A DNA stretch of 64,000 nt, from NCBI GenBank assembly GCA_025642075.2, contig JAODUO010001332.1, positions 91,001 through 155,000 on the forward strand, written 5' to 3'. Made by a program: the position numbers and the translations under genes. The notes under the pieces were generated by a model, which was given only the letters and a program-made list of their open reading frames with translations, was not told where the DNA came from and did not search any database. Position 1 is the stretch's first letter; every line of letters begins with the position of its first letter. Origin of the DNA: Ridgeia piscesae. Its lineage: Eukaryota > Annelida > Polychaeta > Sabellida > Siboglinidae. Below are positions 55,304 to 64,000 of the stretch, piece by piece.

Positions 55304-55757
55304 TAGTTATGTGGAAAATAAAAGTGTCTTTAATTGCTTCTTGAACTGTGTAATGTTGCTGTTGTCACGTATGTTCCTTGGAAGTTTGTTCCACAGAGTG
55401 GGTCCTGCACAGGCAAATGCACGGCGGCCGAAACGTTCCAGGTTGACTCTGGGCACCTCTAGCAGTAACCCGCCTGCAGAGCGCAGCGAACGGGGAGGTG
55501 TGTGGCGGCGTAGCAGTGCCGAAAGATACTCCGGCGTGCCATTGTATATGGCCCTGTGCACAAGTACAACTAGTTTAACATCGATTCGCTTTCTGACAGG
55601 CAGCCAGTGTAACTGCCGCAGTATTGTTGTCATGGACTGCCGGTCGCCCCGCCGAATTTGCCTGACAATTCGTGCCGCAGACCGCTGGACCATTTCCAGA
55701 CGGTGCATGTGACGATCACTTATGCCGTATAATATTGCGTTGCCGTAGTCAAGTCGC
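55304..55757 (-). pseudogene. CR1/L2-like LINE, 3' coding end
   Basis: The minus-strand frame begins S-R-L-D-Y-G-N-A-I-L-Y-G and continues with the conserved LINE C-terminal signature: LHWLPVRKRIDVK, R-A-I-Y-N-G-T-P-E-Y-L-S, P-P-R-S-L-R-S-A, R-R-A-F-A-C-A-G-P-T-L-W-N-K-L-P, and F-K-K-Q-L-K-T-L-L-F. This stretch is uninterrupted, so it is young. It is cut off at its 5' side exactly where an (AT)n tract begins at about 55760. Confidence 0.9.
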
Positions 55758-55761
55758 GATG

Positions 55762-55865
<104 letters not shown>

Positions 55866-56185
55866 TATACATATATAATATATTATACATGTCAAAAATA
55901 TACATATATACATATATGTATATATAAATTAGTCGATATGTGCCCATATCTTAACCTTTTCGCCCACAAAAAATTCAATAGCGTATGTCAAAACAATGTT
56001 CACGAATTATCAGAACATGTCTCCTCATTGTCAATATGCCAATACCAGCACATTGCATATGACAGTTGCCTAAATAAAACAAACAAAAACACTCATTTTC
56101 AATTAAATACCGTACACATGGATGTGGGTTATTCATATGCATAACAGGCAACTTAAAAAGGACTAAATTGCAATAATTCTGGCTA

Positions 56186-56188
<3 letters not shown>

Positions 56189-56275
<87 letters not shown>
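56189..56275. repeat. (AT)n microsatellite
   Basis: About 86 bases of AT dinucleotide. The flanks GGCTACGATATA and GGCTACGCCACAAATGGGTATAT share a short motif. Confidence 0.97.
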
Positions 56276-56279
<4 letters not shown>

Positions 56280-56811
56280 GTTGCTTAGTTGTCGGATGGT
56301 CCCACTGCAAAAATCCTGGCTACGCCACAAATGGGTATATATTCGCACCGTGGTTTTAAAACGAACCCACAGCCCCTACGTAAGATCAGCCTATACCCGT
56401 CCATCACATTCCTCACGCTACTCTCGCAAACCTACTGACAAAGACCACGACAAATACCAACATCTAGTCATTTACTCTGATGTAGCAATAATTAAGTATC
56501 CCTACCTTAACACAGATGATGTGGCGTTGGCGTTCAACCAGTAACTTTACTACATGTAACGTTGCGTATTACAATTTATAAATTCACGATAGCAAGTGGC
56601 GTTTTCCTATTACAAAATCCACCAGATTAATTGCTTTGGTTACAACGAGGATTACAGCCGGGGCAAACGCTTGGAGTAAAGTCGAAATGGTGATGGCATA
56701 TCACGTAAACGTAAAGGAAGTGTGCTCAGTTTGTGTGTTACTCCGGCATACATGAATGCATTAGAGACGATGACACTAACAGAGAAACAACAGGAGAAGG
56801 TCCAGGTTTGC

Positions 56812-57120
56812 GAAAAACAACCTGGTAAGAATAATCGTGGGAGTTAAGAGAGTTGATAAGAGAAAATGGAAGATATGAGAATGGAGGTTGGAGCGAAACA
56901 AAGTTCTAAGAAGAAATTGTTGAGGAGTACATGGGCTGGTCATACAGAAAAAATGGGACATGAAAAACTGGCAAAGAGAACAGATGCCCAGAAAGTGGAA
57001 GGGAAATGGAGGCGAGGAAGACCGAAATTGCGATGGGAGATTACATTAAAAGTGACTTAGAAAGAGTGGGAGTAGAATTGGAAAAAAGAAAGTTAGAAGA
57101 AAAGTGAGAGGAAGAAAAAG
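56812..57120 (+). pseudogene. LINE endonuclease-reverse-transcriptase C-terminal fragment
   Basis: Three frames give N-N-L-V-R-I-I-V-G-V-K-R-V-D-K-R, then E-V-G-A-K-Q-S-S-K-K-K-L and WAGHTEKMGHEKLAKRTDAQ, K-V-E-G-K-W-R-R-G-R-P-K-L-R-W-E, then D-Y-I-K-S-D-L-E-R-V-G. The W-[AT]-G-H-...-M and G-[RK]-R-R-G-R-P-...-R-W signature is typical of LINE-encoded proteins downstream of the RT domain. Frameshifts near 56860 and 57040 break it. Confidence 0.8.
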
Positions 57121-57140
57121 ACAACTGAAAAAGAAAAGAT

Positions 57141-57719
57141 GCCAAGAAAATAATAATAACCAAATGCAATTTGACCCATGTCTAGTAATCGGGCAACTAT
57201 TAAATTGAATCATTAATAGCTATTAGCCATCATGCACATTGAGAATAAAGACATTTTCATTGCTCTGTCAACCCTTATGCTGTAGCCAGCGACAGAAGGG
57301 GAGAACTTTTAACTTACTTACATTTGAATGATGACAATTCTTTTATGAAAGGGTACGACTGGGAAGGAAAATCTTACACAGGCATCTTGAAACCCACAGT
57401 ACTTTGTGACTCAATGAATCAGGCAGCCATTTATTGCTCCTCCGTTCCAGACCATCCTATTTTTTCCGGGATTGGGGGCATGCCCCCGGCCCCCCGGCCC
57501 CCCGGCAAAGCCAATGCAGAATAACATTTGTCAAAGGATACAAACTGTGTTCTGTTTTCCAGATAACTATTAAACTATTAATCCATTTGAATGCCACACC
57601 ACGGATACCACGAAAATCCATTAATAAATGTTCTTACATAACAGTTTGTGCTTGACTGGAAGATGGGCGTAACTATTTTGCGCTATTTGTTGCCAGATAG
57701 TACACTTTCAGTAGTTATC
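57141..57719. other. Unannotated stretch
   Basis: No gene recognised. A G/C-rich imperfect palindrome with GGGGGCATGCCCCC lies near 57474-57488, followed by GGCCCCCC repeats. Confidence 0.3.
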
Positions 57720-57780
57720 TATCTATCTATATATTTATATTTATCTACACACGCATACACACACACACACACACACACAC

Positions 57781-57850
<70 letters not shown>

Positions 57851-57965
57851 ATATATGTTATATATGTAATATATGTAATATATGTAATATATATATATAT
57901 ATATTATACATATATATTATACATATATATATATATATAAAATACTACTATATATATATATATAT
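57716..57965. repeat. Compound (CTAT)n, (CA)n and (AT)n microsatellite
   Basis: ATCT units, then ACAC (about 57758-57782), then AT (about 57784-57847), then GTTATAT/GTAATAT units, and more AT to about 57965. Confidence 0.95.
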
Positions 57966-59429
57966 ATCATGTGAATGTGTGCGTGTGCGTGTGAAAAACG
58001 GCCGTAATGGGCCAACTTAATGCCTAAGTGAAATATTGTGTCGCTCTGGGCATGGCTGAAGGCCTGAGACAAATTTAGCATGTGTACAAAACAAGGCATG
58101 CGACTATTTACCGCAACATGCTTCGAAACATTTTACCAGTACAAAAAAACAAAAATGTATTAAGTAACCTTAACGACTAACGCCAATGATAAGGCATTAA
58201 CCCAGATGACTCAGTGTAGACTTTGTTTAAAATCAGTGTGTCGGCCTGGACTAGACTGGAGCAGTTACATGTCAATGCCCTCAATTATGTTATAAGCACT
58301 CACGGTAAACACATGCCGCGTCACTAGCTGCATTTCGTCTACCTTCAAAGAAAGATTTCTTTTGTGTGGCTGTCGGTTTCGGCACTATCATCATCTCTAT
58401 CAAAGCAGTCATACGCTGCTAAACTTCTGTAACTATCCGTTCGACTGCGCAGAAAGCAATAAGCTTAACAGTTCCTGCATGGTACATTGCGTAGCTGCCT
58501 CAGGGTTCATTGTACGACTCTGTGCGACCGGTTACAGAGGACAAACAGCTAATTTTGGTGATGTCTAAGCGGTGTAGCGTCGCGTGAATGGGACAGTGTA
58601 GGCGCACTAGCGCAGTAGCCGGGACCAAATAAATTAGATGCACCCCTACCGGATGTAGAACAAGCTGGGACCAGTCTCATTTTGACCATCTGGATATCTA
58701 GTTTCTGAAAAACGATGTAGTTGCAGCAAACTTGTACAACATGCTGAATTAACCCCTTGTGTGCGGCAACCTCTGAAAATATGACATTTTCAGTTACTTG
58801 CTTATTTTATGAAATCAGCCGTTATTTTTTAGAATTGGTAGTTATATCAATGTATTTCGTAGAAGTGGACATGTAGCAATATATTTTTGGCAGTTTTATG
58901 CCGATAAGGAGGTTAAGGGACCAAAAATATACCCAAAATATGGCGATTTATTTTATTTGGATCAAACTGAAGCACATTTTCTTGCACCCTACTACCAATA
59001 CATGTTACAACAGTGTCAGACCTGACTTTGTTCATCATCCAGGATGTGTCATTGATGGAAAAATCAGTTTGAGCATGGTGAAGTGGGTATAACATGGTTC
59101 ATTAACCCTCTGTTTGCGACAACTCACAAACTACTTTTTTGAATTTTTGCTTTTTTGATGAAACAGGGTAGGCATGTGGAAAGTCCCGGCCATAATCACC
59201 ACAAAGCAGCTAGTTTGAGAGGGTAAGTACAATGTAACTAGCATCTGAACTGACAGATAATATTTACCATATCAGTGCTGAATGCCCCTTTGGCGGCAAC
59301 AGCGCATGTGACACTTCGGTGCTGAATTAGTCCTGGCCCTGCCCTATAGACCCACAGACATTTCATACTTATGAAAGTTTGACTGTTTATTTGAATAACA
59401 TATACATATGGCTTTAACATTCTACCTAG
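57966..59429. other. Unannotated stretch
   Basis: No gene recognised. Two related short blocks (TTAACCCCTTGTGTGCGGCAA near 58751 and TTAACCCTCTGTTTGCGACAA near 59102) suggest a diverged internal duplication. Confidence 0.3.
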
Positions 59430-59705
59430 TGGAATTTTCAAAAACTGGACATAACGTGGCGACGGCCATTTTTCGAAATGGCTGCCAAATTCAATATCCC
59501 CATATCTTAATAAATACGACATGCAGAGAAATAATTGTGGTTATATGTTTTGGGGCCCCCAATTTCAAATGTATACTTTTTTGCACCTCTGGCATTTATT
59601 TCCGCCATTTTTTAAGATGGCGGTCGTCAATACAAATGTCAACATAACTCAAACACTGCGCCACCTAGAGCAATTTTGTTGACGGTGTTGGATAGCTTGA
59701 TGGAT
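59430..59705 (+). repeat. Diverged copy of the 1-3 kb element arm
   Basis: Same orientation as about 170-420: paired GCCATTTTTCGAAATGGC, AGAAATAATTGTGGTTATATG, CCGCCATTTTTTAAGATGGC and GGTCGTCAATACAAATGTCA blocks in the same order, then TTGGATAGCTTGATGGATAT. The rest of the element is absent. Confidence 0.8.
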
Positions 59706-60351
59706 ATCGATATCAAACGTGTTATATCTTACATTCAACAACATAACAATTCACGTGTCATCATCAGAACACATAACAGATGGAAAGCACATGAAAAACA
59801 TGTTTACAGGTTAAAGCCTGCGTCTCAGACACAGATAACTGTCCTCTGGGTCGCTAGTGTCCTCACATCTAGCGCCGCGATAGCGTCGTAGATGAATGGC
59901 GCCGTCTACTTGCTGCAGTTTCCTTTGTTATGATGATTGCCGAGTTGATAAAGGGATGACTTGTACCCTCATGCATTAGCGGGTGCCTGTCGACCCCGGG
60001 CCATACCAGTTCACCTGACAGAGTGTGTGTAACCCGATACCTTACCCCTGTCACTCTGCATGAGGCGACGAGTCCGCAAACAACCGATGCCACAACTTTT
60101 AAGTTGTTTAAAACTGTTAGGGAAATGGCTACAATTCTCACTCATAAGCCGAATGAGTTGGTGCAACACAACAGCACAGAATTTGGTTGGGAATCCAAAC
60201 CTACAGGAAGGTGGCACTGGACTCCACATCATTACTCACGAAATAATAGAGTGGTATACAAATATCGCATCGTGTCCGTACAGGTGCAGTTCAAAATGTG
60301 TCACACGAGTCATAAGCGGTGTCTTAATCGTTTTGCTCACCTCACTTGAAA
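59706..60351. other. Unannotated stretch
   Basis: No recognised gene. Overlapping frames on both strands are short and lack motifs. Confidence 0.3.
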
Positions 60352-60445
60352 GTGTGCGTGTGCGTGTGCGTGTGCGTGTGCGTGTGCGTGTGCGTGTGCG
60401 TGTGCGTGTGTGTGCGTGTGCGCGTGTGCGTGCGTGTGGGTGTGT
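60352..60445. repeat. (GTGTGC)n minisatellite
   Basis: About ten hexamer units passing into irregular GTGTGCGTG. Confidence 0.95.
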
Positions 60446-60628
60446 GCTACTTATGTACTACGTGCATGCGTGCATGCGTCGCTGACCCATTATTGTGTCT
60501 CACCGATTAGTTTATTGTATCGCGTAATAGATGACGCGCTAGTAAATGTTTTGTTCTGAAAACTCCGGCAGGTGGCTCAACGAGTGGGAACGGGGCGCGT
60601 GGCAGGCGTGACATTAAGTAAAACTTTG

Positions 60629-61203
60629 GTAATCTTCCAGTTAACTGGCCTAAATTATTAGGGCCTTTTCAAAACGGTTTTACAACGTTTTTTCGGTGTG
60701 TATGTGTTTGGAATGTCATTCTGCATCACTCCCGCTAAAGAGAAGTCAGATATTATTGTTTTATTGTGTTTTATATCAATTTCATGTCGTCGATTCGACG
60801 TAAATAAGCCGATGTCGATGTATCACGACCGCAAAGGCGGTGTCTTGCGATTTGCGAATATGTCCCCAAAGCTAATGCTACGTTATTAATGTTTATTCTA
60901 CATAATGCAGATATATTTGTTTTAAGCATAAATTTATAAAATATGGCTAATTGTTTTTTATTTTGACTTCGCAATGCACACGCTAGACATCGCCTTTGAC
61001 AAGGCCGGGCTTTGCGTCTGGGCTGCGCTAACTGATCGCGCCTTGTGACATCGGCTTATTGATTGATGTAAAGCAAAATTTAAAATATATATGTCTGATT
61101 TCTTTTAGCGGGAGTGATGCAGAATTACATTCCAAACACATGCACATCGAAAAAACGTTTTGAAAAGGCCTTAATAACTTAGGCCAGTTACCTGGAAGAT
61201 CTT
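60629..61203. mobile_element. Palindromic (foldback-like) element
   Basis: Left arm from 60629 and right arm to 61203 are reverse complements with modest divergence: AATCTTCCAGTTAACTGGCC against its complement at 61184-61202, CCTTTTCAAAACG, TGTGTTTGGAATGT.ATTCTG, CATCACTCCCGCTAAA, and AATAAGCCGATGTC. Arms are about 230 bases with a ~100-base centre. There is no ORF, so it is a non-autonomous element. Confidence 0.8.
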
Positions 61204-62041
61204 ATTAGTGACACGGATTAATACTGATTCTTACATCATTTTAGATCGAAAATACGGATTGCCATCCCAAAAATGGTGACAGGTCTGGTGTCCAAGTGTG
61301 TATGCATACATGTGTAATTGGACCTAGGAGTGTGGCAACATAGGCATTCGCTGGCTGATTGGAGCAGAAATGAAGGGGTGTCAGGTTAGGGATTGGACTG
61401 TTAGAGAAAGATATATCAGAATGTCACGAATTTTATACATAACATATGAGAATGGAGGCTAAATAATGAAGTTGTCATTACCATAGCTTCAAAAACCTAG
61501 CGGGAAATAAAACAAACGTTACAGTGGCCGCCTGTAGGGAAATCAAATGTGGAATCTACCCAGCATAGTCAATAAAATAAATAGTCATCGTTCTCTCAAC
61601 ATTACTATTTTTAATTGCAGGATGCCAGTTTTGTAATAATTTCTAGGGCACGCAGTGTGAGGCTCATATTAATAACATCATATTTATAAATAGCGTTATT
61701 ACAAATGGGCCTCGAGGCGGCTCGCGTTGTCGTGTAGATTTGTCGGGGGGTCGACAGACCAGAAGATGATAACAATACTGCAATAATTATGAAATTATCC
61801 TGTCGCGATAAGGACTGATTACAAGATACGATAATTATAGGCCTTGTTCACAGCAGTCAGAATCGTAGGGCACTCGATGACGTCACGCCAGAATATTGGC
61901 GTCAACCGTGGGAACAGCGGAACTTTAATTTATTTTAACAAGTTTTAGCAAGTTTTAACAAGATTGCCACCTAGATATTCAACTCTAGATGGCAGGTATT
62001 CTAAGATGCCCTTTGGCTTATCGAGAGTCCAACCTATCTAT
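61204..62041. other. Unannotated stretch ending in a LINE 3' UTR
   Basis: The last ~120 bases (about 61920-62041) probably belong to the 3' UTR of the minus-strand LINE fragment that follows. Nothing else recognised. Confidence 0.35.
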
Positions 62042-62280
62042 CTAAGTATACCCCGCCCGTCTTAGATATATGTCGATTTTATTTTTAAATATATTAACAC
62101 TACTAGCACCTACACAACCAGCTGATAATCTGTTCCATTCGTTTACTGTTCTTTGTGAAAATGAAAACTTTATAATATCTAGTCTACACTGCTTCTTTGC
62201 TAATGTAACTCCAAGTACTCTAGTCCTTCTCTCTTCCTTGACCGAGAAAAAATATAACTTGATGTCGGATATCACGAACC
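62042..62280 (-). pseudogene. LINE reverse-transcriptase C-terminal fragment
   Basis: The minus-strand frame has RVLGVTLAKKQCRLDIIKFS, F-S-Q-R-T-V-N-E-W-N-R-L-S-A, then V-N-I-F-K-N-K-I-D-I-Y-L-R-R-A-G-Y-T and a stop. The 'R-L-D-x-R-K-x-S-F-x-Q-R-x-x-x-x-W-N-x-L' signature is characteristic of LINE ORF2 C-termini in invertebrates. The copy is 5'-truncated at about 62.28 kb and uninterrupted within the remaining stretch. Confidence 0.85.
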
Positions 62281-62795
62281 AGACTTAAATTACCGCGCTG
62301 GTCGTTATTGCAAAATAGGCCTGCATGATTTTGTCATACAATTGGGTCATTTTAACGAAAAAGACAGATTATTCAAATATGAGTCGTAGGCATAGCACCG
62401 TTACTTGCCCCCTATATGTTCTGAAAACATAATGGGTAAGTTAAAGGAAATAAAAACGGGTCCCGGGTGATTCGGCTCACCGCAACGGACGATTCGGCCC
62501 AGGATGATTCGGCCCACACCGACCTACTCAAACGGATGATGTGATTAACCTCGTTAAAATGCCGTGTCGGATGATCCGGCCCAATGCACGCGAGCATCGG
62601 AAATGCAAGGACCCACATTCTTTGTACGGGAAACCGCACATACGCAGCGCTTGATCTTGATCTGGCATTTCTGTAGCCAATCTAGCATCAACAAACTTGA
62701 AAAATTCAGGAGAGAGCACTTCGCTTTATTTACAATGATTATTCATCCACCCACCATGACCTTTTATAGACCGCTAACACTGAACACCTCCACGT
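62281..62795. other. Stretch with repeated GATTCGGCCCA motif
   Basis: GATTCGGCTCA, GATTCGGCCCA (twice) and GATCCGGCCCA occur at about 62469, 62489, 62505 and 62574. No gene recognised. Confidence 0.4.
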
Positions 62796-63085
62796 TAAAA
62801 GGATAAAAGAAATTGCATGCGAAGTATTCAAAACTGTAAATAACATTGCTCCAAGTTTTATTCAAATCTCATCATGATAAAATGTTCCAGTATTCCATGC
62901 GAAAGGATAACACTGCAGTTGTCTAAATATGGACTTAATATGGACTTAAATAATTTGTTTATGATGGGCCCCGGATCTGGAACAGTCTGCCAAATGAAAT
63001 GCGAAAAACAGTAAACTACGGCGAGTTTCGCAGACTGATCCGGCCGGAACTGGGATGGCCCATCATGCAAGTGCTCTATGTGTAG
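62796..63085 (+). pseudogene. LINE reverse-transcriptase C-terminal fragment
   Basis: In changing frames: A-C-E-V-F-K-T-V-N-N-I-A-P-S-F-I, a Y-G-L-N type segment, G-P-R-I-W-N-S-L-P-N-E-M-R-K, and a W-x-G-P-x-C-x-C-S-x-C-type ending (W-D-G-P-S-C-K-C-S-M-C). This combination marks the C-terminus of CR1/L2-like LINEs. At least three frameshifts. The AATAAAGCTTCTTGTATTTTGTATC at about 63330 may be its tail. Confidence 0.75.
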
Positions 63086-63470
63086 GTAAACAGCTAATAG
63101 CTAACATTTTGTCGCCATGCCAATAGAGTGAATATGGCTTTCATTGTATACATGCATGTATTATTTTATTTACTTTGTATTCATTACCCTTATTTTATAT
63201 GTATTATTGTTGTCATTTTAAATACTCTGTATGCTTTTTATGTTTTATATCTCGTTGCTTTACACTTGTTTGTCTGAAAATAGGTCAGATGAGCTAATGT
63301 TATCAAATTCATATGTAAACCGACTTTAAATAAAGCTTCTTGTATTTTGTATCTTGTAGCGCGCTCGAAACGAGGTTGTTTGTGGGTTTCTTGTTTAATG
63401 TGTAATTTATAATGTATTAACACATTAATGTAATAAATCTAGTATGATGAGCTAAATGTCATTTGCTATC

Positions 63471-63766
<296 letters not shown>

Positions 63767-63830
<64 letters not shown>
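63767..63830. repeat. (AT)n microsatellite
   Basis: About 60 bases of AT dinucleotide continuing from the TCTG array. Confidence 0.97.
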
Positions 63831-64000
63831 AGTTAGCAATGTGGAACAAATAAGTGGCTGCCTAAATTATAGAGTCACAAAGTAAAGTGGGTATCAGGAT
63901 GCCTGTGTAAGATTTTCTTTCCCAGTCCTACCCTTTCGCAAAAATAATTGTCATCATTCAAATATGATTAAGTTAGGAATTCTCTACTCTCTCTCTCTCT
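63831..64000. other. Window end with (TC)n start
   Basis: No gene recognised; the last ~15 bases are the start of a CT dinucleotide tract. Confidence 0.5.

Noticed and set aside
57440..57525. Possible coding exon with G-I-G-G-M-P-P-A-P-R-P-P
   Set aside because: The residues come from a GGCCCCCC repeat and a small palindrome, without splice borders or homology.

Overview
The window is eukaryotic, from an invertebrate metazoan. Evidence: exons with GT-AG introns encoding extracellular modules (a SEA domain with a transmembrane tail, and a signal peptide followed by cysteine-rich repeats), many 5'-truncated non-LTR retrotransposon tails, a Ty3/Gypsy relic, a Merlin-type DNA transposon, very abundant (AT)n and (GT)n microsatellites, and a TTAGGG telomere-like array. 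TTAGGG argues against an arthropod. A marine lophotrochozoan or similar animal is my guess, not a demonstrated identity. Coding density is low and most ORFs longer than 60 codons are repeat translations.

Layout. 1-3 kb: a long inverted-repeat element whose centre carries a decayed coding sequence. 3.1-8.8 kb (+): the 3' exons of a gene for a single-pass membrane protein with an autocleavage-type SEA domain; its 5' exons lie outside the window or were displaced by the element. 9-20 kb: microsatellites, a G-rich low-complexity block, a cluster of CAAACGTCCGTGA motifs with a MITE-like element, a TTAGGG array and a perfect hairpin. 20.2-22.3 kb (-): Gypsy pol relic with an internal deletion. 22.4-24.2 kb: a MITE-like inverted repeat, a C-rich minisatellite and a frameshifted Merlin transposase (+). 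24.8-26 kb: AT-rich repeats.

27.6-39.9 kb (-) is the most interesting region. It reads as one gene with an amplified exon: a signal-peptide exon at 39.83-39.91 kb, a decayed module exon, twelve nearly identical 105/111-bp phase 1-1 exons each encoding one six-cysteine module, and a broken thirteenth exon whose frame runs into a stop codon beside a 42-bp minisatellite, followed by a polyadenylation signal. The predicted product is a secreted cysteine-rich repeat protein of about 467 residues if every exon is used and one frameshift is disregarded. Symmetric phases allow any exon subset to be spliced in frame. Mosaic units show recent unequal exchange or gene conversion.

40-64 kb holds mainly mobile-element debris: an LTR-like segment, a degenerate telomere-like tract next to a hairpin, a CpG-rich segment with paired CRE-like sites and a small ORF, an 84-bp minisatellite, a duplicated GC-rich motif block, a large but broken LINE reverse transcriptase, four other LINE 3' fragments, a palindromic element near 61 kb, and long microsatellites.
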